NCBI GenBank assembly: GCA_023253295.1
Contig: JALRGZ010000119.1
Span: 1-5,755 of the forward strand
Source: Flavobacterium sp.
GTDB lineage: Bacteria > Bacteroidota > Bacteroidia > Flavobacteriales > Flavobacteriaceae
Direction of reading: 5' to 3'
DNA: 5,755 nucleotides
In this document: positions 1 to 5,738 of the stretch, piece by piece
How the letters are laid out: the number at the start of each line of letters is the position of its first letter
How positions within the stretch are numbered: position 1 is the first letter of the stretch
Made by a program: the position numbers and the translations under genes
The notes under the pieces: generated by a model
What the model was told of the DNA's origin: nothing
The model's database searches: none
What the model saw: only the letters and a program-made list of their open reading frames with translations

Positions 1-263
1 ACTCTTTCACGAAGAGATACAACGTCTAAATTTTTATCATTAATTTCAATACCATCGATTTCTATATTGCCAGTTACTTTGCAAATATCGATCACGTCAT
101 TCATTCTATTTATACATCTAATAAATGTAGACTTGCCACAACCTGATGGTCCAATAAGAGCTGTAACCTCTTTTTCATTTAAATCTAAATTCACATCAAA
201 CAGAGCCTGCTTTTCTCCATAAAAAACATTTAAATTTTTAGATTTAATTTTAATATCACTCAT
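1..263 (-). CDS. pstB: Phosphate ABC transporter ATP-binding protein PstB, N-terminal part (cut by left edge)
   Basis: This is the first 87 complete codons plus two bases of a gene that continues past the left edge. PstB is the cytoplasmic ATPase that drives the PstSCA high-affinity phosphate importer. The translation begins MSDIKIKSKNLNVFYGEKQA, includes the Walker A motif GPSGCGKST (residues 38-46), and continues with CINRMNDVI, a PstB hallmark just after the P-loop. It ends in VVSLRERV, just before the Q-loop expected in the family, so the Q-loop, signature motif and Walker B are outside the window. The ATG at 261-263 directly abuts a TAA (264-266) that closes a PstA-like reading frame, the usual pstA-pstB coupling. 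Only a short tail of that pstA is present, so the upstream part of the operon is not here. pstB now lies downstream of a truncated glpD and has no visible promoter of its own. The PstB assignment is firm; intactness beyond the edge is unknown. Confidence 0.93.
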   Translation of the reverse strand, partial: MSDIKIKSKNLNVFYGEKQALFDVNLDLNEKEVTALIGPSGCGKSTFIRCINRMNDVIDICKVTGNIEIDGIEINDKNLDVVSLRER

Positions 264-344
264 TTAATTCCATCTTTTTTCAAATTTTTGTCTTAGATAT
301 ACTGCTAAAAAATTCATTACAATTAAAAAACTTAACAGCATCAT
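264..344 (-). pseudogene. pstA: 3' remnant of pstA (phosphate permease subunit), fused out of frame to glpD
   Basis: Read in a frame different from glpD, the minus strand encodes 26 codons and a stop: MMLLSFLIVMNFLAVYL, then RQKFEKRWN. This is a hydrophobic stretch of a transmembrane helix followed by a short positively charged tail, the way PstA permeases end. Its TAA (264-266) touches the ATG of pstB, which matches the usual pstA-pstB order. Upstream of about 344 the same frame no longer looks like a permease, and the DNA instead encodes GlpD in the other frame. The join therefore falls near 336-350. No start for PstA is present, so this is a non-functional tail. The identification rests on helix-plus-basic-tail character and position, not on a catalytic motif, because PstA has none here. 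Chance is possible but unlikely given the exact abutment with pstB. Confidence 0.65.
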
Positions 345-876
345 TATCAACAGCCGTTTGAGCCAGATTAACAGCCAAACGACTATCATCAAATTGACCG
401 TCATAATATAAAATTCCACCTTTCAAACCCACAGCATCTAAATCAGGTAAATAGTCTAAAGTTTCACTCTTCGAAAGAACCTTGGTCTTACCCAAACTAA
501 ATTTAGCCGACAAAAAATCATACAGCATCAACCCAAAACCATAATAGCATTTATCCCAAAAACTATAAACTGGAACAACAAACCCTAAAGCATGACAAAC
601 ATGAGGCGCATTATGCAACATTCGTCCACGCTCCAATAATGCTTCACGAACTAAATGAATATTTCCCTGAGCTAAATATCTAACTCCTCCATGAACTAAT
701 TTAGTAGACCTACTTGAAGTTCCTTTGGCAAAATCATACTTTTCTACAAGCAGGGTTTTATAACCACGACTAGCGGCATCCACAGCACAACCTAAACCTG
801 TTGCTCCACCTCCAATAATTACAATATCAAATTCGGTATTTTTACGAAGTTGATTAAACTTCTCTACTCTATCCAT
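280..876 (-). pseudogene. glpD: Truncated FAD-dependent glycerol-3-phosphate dehydrogenase (N-terminal third only)
   Basis: GlpD oxidises glycerol 3-phosphate to dihydroxyacetone phosphate at the inner membrane and passes electrons to quinone. The 198-codon frame starts at ATG 874-876. It shows the FAD-binding Rossmann motif IGGGATGLG (residues 21-29), the adenosine-ribose acidic residue E45 in LLVEKYDFA, and the family blocks GTSSRSTKLVHGG (52-64) and YYDGQFDDSRLAVNLAQTA (157-175). Family members are usually about 500-560 residues. Here recognisable GlpD ends near residue 180, and the last 18 or so residues (from VKFFNCNEF) are unlike the family. They are the out-of-frame reading of a pstA tail. 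The substrate-binding remainder, the rest of the FAD domain and the C-terminal cap domain are missing, so the product should be inactive. Sixteen bases separate its TGA from pstB. A hairpin lies just upstream of the start, and I see no TAnnTTTG promoter box. The GlpD identity is secure; whether the break is natural or an assembly join is open. Confidence 0.9.
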
Positions 877-885
877 TTAAAATAA

Positions 886-929
886 TTTAGGGCTGCCAGA
901 TTAAACATTTTCAATCTGACAACCCTAAA
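886..929 (-). terminator. Long hairpin after murF, probable intrinsic terminator
   Basis: The arms at 886-902 and 913-929 form a 17-bp inverted repeat around a 10-base loop. On the plus strand two positions are C-A mismatches. On the minus strand the same positions become G-U wobbles, so the full stem forms only in minus-strand RNA, the direction of murF. The stem is followed on that strand by a U-rich run (TTATTTT) and ends 9 bases before the glpD start codon. This fits a terminator for the gldJ/murF transcripts. A regulatory hairpin covering the glpD leader is an alternative. Confidence 0.7.
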
Positions 930-986
930 GTTAAGTTTTTCCGACGGAATTAAACTTTTATATTTTTTAAACTTTTATTAAAAAAA

Positions 987-2273
987 TCACTTTATATATT
1001 CCAATGTACGTTCCAGAGCCATGCCGCGAGAACCTTTAATCAATATCGTTTTATCCTTAAATCCAACATCTGATAAAGCATTCGAAAAAGCATCAAAACT
1101 TTCAAAAAAATGAAAATTTTCTTTTTCAATTTGACAATCATAAAAAGCCTTTCCAACAAAATAACACGCTACTTCATCTTCCTCTTTTAAAGAATCCACC
1201 AAATCAGCATGTTCTTGATGACTTTCATCTCCCAACTCAAACATATCTCCTAAAACCATCATTTTATTTGACTTTTCCAATTGTAAAAAATTTGCAATTG
1301 CCACAACCATACTACTAGGATTAGCATTGTAGGCATCAAGAATTACCTCATTAGTACCTTTCATCAATATTTGCGATCTGTTATTAGCAGGAACATAACT
1401 TTCAAGCGCTGCTTTTATTTCCGAATCACTAACTCCAAAATACTTACCGATTGTCAAAGCTGCATTAATATTATTTGCATTATACAAACCAATTAAATGC
1501 GTTTTAATTACTAATGAATCAAACTGAACTTCAACAAAAGGATTTGCTGCTACTCCTGAAATAACCACATCAGCATTCACTTTATTAACTCCAAAAGAAA
1601 AATGTTTTAATACTTTTGACTTTTCAACCTGAATAGAATCTTCAAGATTAATAAAAGCCAATTTATCATTTTGCTGAAGATATTGATACATCTCACTCTT
1701 CCCTTCAATCACCCCTTGAACACCTCCAAAACCCTCTAAATGAGCCTTACCAAAATTGGTAATATATCCATAATCAGGTTGCGCTATCCCACAAAGAAAT
1801 TCAATTTCCTTTTTATGATTAGCTCCCATTTCAACAATCCCAATTTCGGTATCTTTTGTAAAAGATAACAAAGTCAAAGGAACACCAATATGATTATTTA
1901 GATTACCAATAGTAGCTTTTGTCTTAAACTTTTTAGACAAAACCACATTAATCAACTCTTTGGTGGTTGTCTTTCCATTACTACCGGTAAGAGCAACTAT
2001 AGGCAACTTCAAATAATTCCTATGAAATCTTGCCAATTCCTGCAGAGCAACCAAACTATCTTCTACCAAAATAGTACGCTCATCAATATAAAAAGATCTA
2101 TTATCGATTATAACAAAAGAAGCCCCTTTTTCCAATGCTTCTTTTGCAAAAGTATTTGCATCAAATCGTTCTCCTTTGATAGCAACAAACATTGATTTTT
2201 CTTCAATTTTGCGAGTATCTATGGAAATTCCGGATGATTTTAAAAACAAACCATGAATGTAACTAATATCCAT
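987..2273 (-). CDS. murF: UDP-N-acetylmuramoyl-tripeptide--D-alanyl-D-alanine ligase MurF
   Basis: MurF is the cytoplasmic ligase that adds D-Ala-D-Ala to UDP-MurNAc-tripeptide with ATP, completing the pentapeptide precursor of peptidoglycan. The 428-residue product is slightly shorter than many MurF proteins (about 430-450) but has all three Mur domains. The N-terminal UDP-binding domain includes SGISIDTRKIEEKSMFVAI (14-32). The central ATPase has the P-loop ALTGSNGKTTTKEL (94-107), the acidic residue in VEMGANHKKEIEFL (147-160), ITNFGKAHLEGFG (171-183), and the lysine of GKSEMY (191-196), which in Mur ligases is carbamylated. The C-terminal domain has LDAYNANPSS (312-321), VLGDMFELGDES (340-351) and ILIKGSRGMALE (410-421), typical of MurF rather than MurC/D/E. 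It starts at the ATG at 2271-2273, 67 bases after gldJ, and a terminator-like hairpin lies in that gap. I see no separate promoter. It is probably essential and looks intact. Confidence 0.97.
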   Translation of the reverse strand: MDISYIHGLFLKSSGISIDTRKIEEKSMFVAIKGERFDANTFAKEALEKGASFVIIDNRSFYIDERTILVEDSLVALQELARFHRNYLKLPIVALTGSNGKTTTKELINVVLSKKFKTKATIGNLNNHIGVPLTLLSFTKDTEIGIVEMGANHKKEIEFLCGIAQPDYGYITNFGKAHLEGFGGVQGVIEGKSEMYQYLQQNDKLAFINLEDSIQVEKSKVLKHFSFGVNKVNADVVISGVAANPFVEVQFDSLVIKTHLIGLYNANNINAALTIGKYFGVSDSEIKAALESYVPANNRSQILMKGTNEVILDAYNANPSSMVVAIANFLQLEKSNKMMVLGDMFELGDESHQEHADLVDSLKEEDEVACYFVGKAFYDCQIEKENFHFFESFDAFSNALSDVGFKDKTILIKGSRGMALERTLEYIK

Positions 2274-2287
2274 ATAAAAATGATTTT

Positions 2288-2320
2288 AAAAAATAAAAGC
2301 CCTAATTAAAGGGCTTTTAT
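2288..2320 (-). terminator. Intrinsic terminator-like hairpin between gldJ and murF
   Basis: Positions 2293-2303 and 2310-2320 form a perfect 11-bp inverted repeat (ATAAAAGCCCT / AGGGCTTTTAT) with a 6-base loop. Read on the minus strand, five U residues follow (2288-2292). It sits 20 bases downstream of the gldJ stop codon and ends 19 bases before the murF start. It should terminate, at least partly, gldJ transcription. The stem is nearly symmetric, but the opposite strand has no long T-run immediately after it, so the minus direction is favoured. Confidence 0.8.
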
Positions 2321-2340
2321 CTATTATGTTTTTCGAAAAA

Positions 2341-4020
2341 TTAATTTCTCGGTGATTTTCTCTTATCCGATTTAGAGCCTACTCTTGACATAGCACATCT
2401 AAAACCAATATAATCTGTTGCCATATCCTGAGGAAAATATCTTCTTTGAGCCGGATCTAACCAATATGCTCTATCTCTCCAGGAACCACCTTTATAAACT
2501 CTGATTTTATCATTAATCAAAGTAGTTCTTTTACTAGATCTATCGTATTTTCTAACCATATTACCTAAACTATCAGTAGTTACATTATGTTTAGGAGAGT
2601 TGTACATTTTCTCAATCTCTTTTTGCTTCTCATTATCAGACTCCGAAGATCCAAAATCATAATATTTAGAAGATTGCTTATCACCATCACGGTAATTTAT
2701 ATTATTACTCTTGTCAAAATTTTGTCTTAAATAAGTTTCTTTTTCATCAACTGGTACTTGAGCTATTTGACCCGGGAAACTTCTAGCAATAATTTTACCA
2801 TTACTTAAGGTATCATATTTTATATTATCCTTAGTAACCATTTCGACTTTTCCGTCTTTACCGATACTATTTTTATAATAAACATTACCTCTGAAATAGT
2901 TGAAATCATTTGCTTCATTATCAATAATAGGTCTATAAACGTCAGCAACCCATTCGGCTACGTTACCCGCCATATCATACAATCCAAAATCATTAGGCGC
3001 ATAAGACTTCACAGCATTAGTAATATCGGCACCATCATCTGACCAACCTGCAATTCCACCATAATCCCCATTACCTTGTTTAAAATTTGCTAATTGATCA
3101 CCTCTGTTTTGTCTTTTCCCAGAACGTGTATACTCTCCAGACCAAGGATATTTCTTTTGACCTTTATAAATATTATACTCTCTCTGACCTACATCAGCTG
3201 CAGCTGCATACTCCCATTCCGCTTCAGTCGGAAGTCTATATTCAGGCATAATAACCCCACTAGAACGCTGTGCATATACATTTTTTTGTTCAGAAACACT
3301 TCCGTCTTTCCCTTTTACAGCTCTACCTTTTTCTCTTCTTAAAACAATTTCTTCACTACCTCCACGAGCAGTTGAAGGAGACATTAAATATGCTTCGGTA
3401 CTAAAAGCATTTTCAGCATTAACATCATCTGTTTTAGCATTCTTTTTCAAATAACCATTTTTCTCTAAAATAGCCTCATTAACACGGTCTGTTCTCCATT
3501 TAGCAAAATCAACTGCCTGAATCCAATTCACACCAACTACCGGATACTCTGCATAAGCAGGATGTCTTAAATAGTTATTAGTCATGGTTTCGTTGTATCC
3601 TAAACGATTTCGCCAAACCAATGTATCTGGAACTACTCCATCATAAATACCTTTATATTCATCCGGAGGAAAAACTAATTTTACCCAGTCCAAATACTCT
3701 AAATACATAAAATTTGTAACTTCAGTCTCATCCATATAAAAAGACTGAACATGTTGTTGAGTTGGAGTATTATTCCAATCATGCATAACATCATCCTGTA
3801 CTTTTCCCATGGTAAAAGTTCCTCCTTCTACAAAAACCAAACCTGGACCAGCTTCTTGTTTTTTAGCAGCTTGTACTTTTTTACTATCCACACTCCATCC
3901 TGTTGCTCTTGACGAACCTTTAGAACTAGATTTTTTACTACAACTAGCAAAACCTAAAGTTACAATCAACGACAGAATCAATCGAAAAACTATAATTCTA
4001 TTTACTTTCATACTTTTCAT
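2341..4020 (-). CDS. gldJ: Gliding motility lipoprotein GldJ (SUMF1/FGE-like fold)
   Basis: GldJ is an outer-membrane-associated lipoprotein required for gliding of Flavobacterium cells and for stability of GldK and type IX secretion. The 559-residue product matches the usual length (about 560). Residues 1-27 form a lipoprotein signal peptide: basic start, hydrophobic core, then GFASC with the lipidated Cys at 27, followed by a Ser/Lys-rich linker. A formylglycine-generating-enzyme-like domain follows: VFVEGGTFTMG (62-72), DETEVTN (97-103), YPVVGVNWIQAV (159-170), YRLPTEAEWEYAAAA (261-275), GLYDMAGNVAEWVADVY (346-362), and then, after an insert of about 145 polar residues, YKGGSWRDRAYWLDPAQRR (509-527) and GFRCAMSR (539-546). 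The cysteine pair that does catalysis in true FGE (KGGSxxCxxxxC) is replaced here by WRD...WL, so it is presumably structural, as in the GldJ family. ATG codons at 4018-4020 and 4009-4011 are both possible starts; the second gives MKVNRI, a more standard signal peptide. It diverges from porV. Confidence 0.96.
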   Translation of the reverse strand: MKSMKVNRIIVFRLILSLIVTLGFASCSKKSSSKGSSRATGWSVDSKKVQAAKKQEAGPGLVFVEGGTFTMGKVQDDVMHDWNNTPTQQHVQSFYMDETEVTNFMYLEYLDWVKLVFPPDEYKGIYDGVVPDTLVWRNRLGYNETMTNNYLRHPAYAEYPVVGVNWIQAVDFAKWRTDRVNEAILEKNGYLKKNAKTDDVNAENAFSTEAYLMSPSTARGGSEEIVLRREKGRAVKGKDGSVSEQKNVYAQRSSGVIMPEYRLPTEAEWEYAAAADVGQREYNIYKGQKKYPWSGEYTRSGKRQNRGDQLANFKQGNGDYGGIAGWSDDGADITNAVKSYAPNDFGLYDMAGNVAEWVADVYRPIIDNEANDFNYFRGNVYYKNSIGKDGKVEMVTKDNIKYDTLSNGKIIARSFPGQIAQVPVDEKETYLRQNFDKSNNINYRDGDKQSSKYYDFGSSESDNEKQKEIEKMYNSPKHNVTTDSLGNMVRKYDRSSKRTTLINDKIRVYKGGSWRDRAYWLDPAQRRYFPQDMATDYIGFRCAMSRVGSKSDKRKSPRN

Positions 4021-4039
4021 AAGGTAATATTATGGGGCG

Positions 4040-4068
4040 CAATATAACAATTAACGTCTAACCTGCAA
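4040..4068 (-). promoter_or_regulatory. Weak candidate gldJ promoter close to the start
   Basis: On the minus strand a TTG (4066-4068) is followed, 19 bases on, by TATATTG (4040-4046), an imperfect match to the Bacteroidota -7 element TAnnTTTG. Spacing to the -33 TTG is ideal, but two of the six conserved -7 bases are off. Transcription from it would give a leader of roughly a dozen bases before the upstream ATG of gldJ, or about twenty before the second ATG. This would favour the second start. Tentative. Confidence 0.3.
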
Positions 4069-4116
4069 GGATATCTTTTAACAATTATATACTATTACTA
4101 TATTCAAATTTTAACG

Positions 4117-4124
4117 CAAATTTA
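4117..4124 (-). promoter_or_regulatory. TAnnTTTG box, alternative gldJ promoter element
   Basis: The minus strand reads TAAATTTG here, a perfect match to the Bacteroidota -7 consensus, about 97 bases from the gldJ start. No TTG lies at the expected 17-23 base distance upstream, so only half of the promoter is supported. Another exact box (TAATTTTG on the minus strand, 4274-4281) has a TTG at 4297-4299, but with only 15 bases of spacing. In such AT-rich DNA chance matches are common. Confidence 0.3.
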
Positions 4125-4410
4125 TACTTTTTATTATTTATTCACATACTTAATGTATTTTTTTTAGTCTTTTTAAATTTTTACCAAAAACCTACTTACA
4201 CTAACAAGTTCAATTTAAGAAACAACTATCTTTTTATCAAAAAATTAACAAATTAAAAAATATAACCTACAATCAAAATTAAATCCCCTCTTAACACAAT
4301 TTTAATACAAAAAAAGAGTTATCAATCTTACGAGCTCACAATATACACAAAGTATTTTTTTTGTAAAAAACACACTTATAGTAAGCCGAAAAAGTTAAAA
4401 ACAGAAAAAC

Positions 4411-4440
4411 TTGCAACATTTTAAGAAAACACTATATTTG
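4411..4440 (+). promoter_or_regulatory. Bacteroidota-type promoter of porV (TTG-N19-TATATTTG)
   Basis: TTG at 4411-4413 and TATATTTG at 4433-4440 are separated by 19 bases. This fits the -33/-7 promoter recognised by the primary sigma factor in Flavobacterium and Bacteroides (TTG, 17-23 bases, TAnnTTTG). Initiation would be expected around 4446, giving a short AT-rich leader of about 18 bases to the porV ATG at 4464. There is no Shine-Dalgarno-like purine tract in it, which is normal for the phylum. Confidence 0.75.
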
Positions 4441-4463
4441 TTAAATAAATCCTCTATTCATCG

Positions 4464-5663
4464 ATGAAAAGAACAATACTAATAACGCTTTCTTTATTTT
4501 CAATTTCGCAAAGTAAAGCACAGCAACAAAGACCTATAACCACTGCAGTTCCATTCTTAACCGTAACCGCCGATGCCAGAGCAGCAGGTATGGCTGATAT
4601 TGGTGTTGCAACTTCCTCCGATGCATTTTCGCAACAATGGAACCCCGCAAAATACGCTTTCGCAATAGACAAACAAGGACTTACAGCAAGCTACACACCT
4701 TACCTAACCGGACTTGCAAACGACATTTCCTTAGGTCAAGTCACTTATTACAATAAAATCTCCGACCGAAGTGCATTTGCCGGAAGTCTTAGATATTTTG
4801 GTTTTGGAGACATTGAATTACGCCAAACCGGAGAACCTAATGAAGATTTCGCAACTGTTTCTCCCAATGAATTAGCCATCGACGGGGCCTACTCCCTTAA
4901 ATTAAGCGAAAAGTTCTCTATGGCTGTTGGTGCCAAATATATTCGTTCCAATCTAAAAGTTGCCACAGGCACTGGCGATGCTACCGCGGCAAGCTCTTTC
5001 GCTATCGACATAGCAGGCTTTTACCAGTCAGAAGAAATCGCATACAACAACTTCAATGGTAGATGGAGAGCTGGTTTCAACATACAAAACCTAGGACCAA
5101 AACTAAGTTACGACAACGATGAAATAAGCGCCAATTTCCTTCCTGCTAACTTAAAACTAGGAACTGGCTTTGACTTCATCTTAGACGACTATAACAAATT
5201 AGGACTAAACCTTGAAGTAAACAAACTACTAGTACCAACCCCTAAAGTAGACAACAACAACGGCGTTTATTCCGGAAAAGACATGAACGGAGACGGTGTT
5301 GTTGACGTAACAGATTACAACTTAGCGAACGAAGACTATAGAAAAACAGGATGGGTTTCCGGACTTTTTAAATCCTTAGGCGACGCACCTGACGGATTCA
5401 AAGAAGAACTTAAAGAGGTAATGTATTCTCTTGGAGCAGAATACTCTTATCAAGATGCATTTGCTATGCGTTTAGGATACCACCACGAGAACATTAGCAA
5501 AAGCGGATTAAGATATTTCTCCTTAGGAGCAGGCTTTAAATACACCTCCGTAAAAGTTGATGTATCTTACCTATTCTCTGCTTCAAAAATCCCTAATCCA
5601 TTAGAAAACACTTTACGTTTTTCCTTAACATTTAACTTTGGAGACAAATACGAACAATATTAA
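4464..5663 (+). CDS. porV: Type IX secretion system outer membrane shuttle protein PorV (LptO)
   Basis: PorV is a FadL-like outer membrane beta-barrel of the type IX secretion system. It binds C-terminal-domain cargo as it leaves the SprA translocon and carries it to the PorU sortase complex for signal removal and attachment. The product is 399 residues, near family length. Residues 1-19 are a signal peptide with likely cleavage after SKA (Ala19). The family signature follows: PITTAVPFLTVTADARAAGM (24-43), then DIGVATSSDA and SQQWNPAKYAF (56-66). Repeated amphipathic strands run to the C-terminus (LRFSLTFNFG, 384-393). The segment around DAPDGFKEELKEVMYSLG (307-324) is also typical. Residues 273-284 form a dockerin/EF-hand-like loop (DMNGDGVVDVTD) inside an extracellular or periplasmic loop. 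The gene has its own promoter and terminator. Asn, Asp, Phe and Tyr codons often end in C, unlike gldJ and murF, which fits high expression. porU, normally just upstream, is missing. Confidence 0.95.
   Translation: MKRTILITLSLFSISQSKAQQQRPITTAVPFLTVTADARAAGMADIGVATSSDAFSQQWNPAKYAFAIDKQGLTASYTPYLTGLANDISLGQVTYYNKISDRSAFAGSLRYFGFGDIELRQTGEPNEDFATVSPNELAIDGAYSLKLSEKFSMAVGAKYIRSNLKVATGTGDATAASSFAIDIAGFYQSEEIAYNNFNGRWRAGFNIQNLGPKLSYDNDEISANFLPANLKLGTGFDFILDDYNKLGLNLEVNKLLVPTPKVDNNNGVYSGKDMNGDGVVDVTDYNLANEDYRKTGWVSGLFKSLGDAPDGFKEELKEVMYSLGAEYSYQDAFAMRLGYHHENISKSGLRYFSLGAGFKYTSVKVDVSYLFSASKIPNPLENTLRFSLTFNFGDKYEQY
5280..5315 (+). other. Dockerin/EF-hand-like calcium-binding loop encoded within porV
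   Basis: These codons specify DMNGDGVVDVTD (PorV residues 273-284). Acidic or amide residues stand at loop positions 1, 3, 5, 9 and 12, glycine at 6 and a hydrophobic residue at 8, the pattern of an EF-hand or dockerin Ca2+ loop. Only one copy is present, with no clear second EF-hand, so calcium binding is an inference. Confidence 0.55.
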
Positions 5664-5685
5664 TTTCAAATTACCAACAAAATAT

Positions 5686-5725
5686 AAAATCCAAATTTCC
5701 TCTTTCCGAAATTTGGATTTTTTTT
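5686..5725 (+). terminator. Intrinsic terminator after porV
   Basis: The arms at 5686-5699 and 5708-5721 pair perfectly over 14 bp (AAAATCCAAATTTC / GAAATTTGGATTTT) around an 8-base loop, and a T-run continues to 5725. It begins 22 bases after the porV stop. The A-run on the left arm could also let it act in the reverse direction. Confidence 0.9.
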
Positions 5726-5738
5726 ACCCTAAAACAAA

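Larger units (their letters stand above)
4021..4463. other. AT-rich divergent intergenic region where porU would be expected
   Basis: This is 443 bases of very A/T-rich DNA between the gldJ and porV starts. I find no coding frame of note: the frame that ends in TGA overlapping the porV ATG is only about 22 codons long and resembles nothing I recognise. I see no tRNA and no IS end. It carries the porV promoter at its right end and weak minus-strand promoter-like boxes for gldJ on the left. In Flavobacterium relatives the porU gene (over 3 kb) lies in this interval on the same strand as porV. No PorU-like sequence is visible here. Confidence 0.75.

Noticed and set aside
264..360. Insertion sequence or attachment site at the glpD/pstA join
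   Set aside because: No terminal inverted repeats, target duplication or integrase gene are visible on either side.
950..978. Two exact 12-bp direct repeats (TTAAACTTTTAT at 950-961 and 967-978)
   Set aside because: Short and made almost only of A and T in a very AT-rich gap, with just two copies. Not enough for an operator or CRISPR claim.
3094..3342. 82-codon plus-strand frame inside gldJ
   Set aside because: It lies antisense to a well-supported gene with conserved motifs, has low-complexity Ser/Ile/Phe composition and no recognisable domain.
3809..4027. 72-codon plus-strand frame over the 5' end of gldJ
   Set aside because: Antisense shadow of the gldJ signal peptide and linker, with no promoter and no family resemblance.
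4399..4466. Possible C-terminal remnant of porU ending in TGA overlapping the porV ATG
   Set aside because: Only about 22 codons (ends LNKSSIHR), with no PorU feature, and the same bases form a good promoter.
4454..4672. 72-codon minus-strand frame over the 5' end of porV
   Set aside because: Antisense to the PorV signature region. Its Ala/Cys-rich content is a by-product of porV codons.
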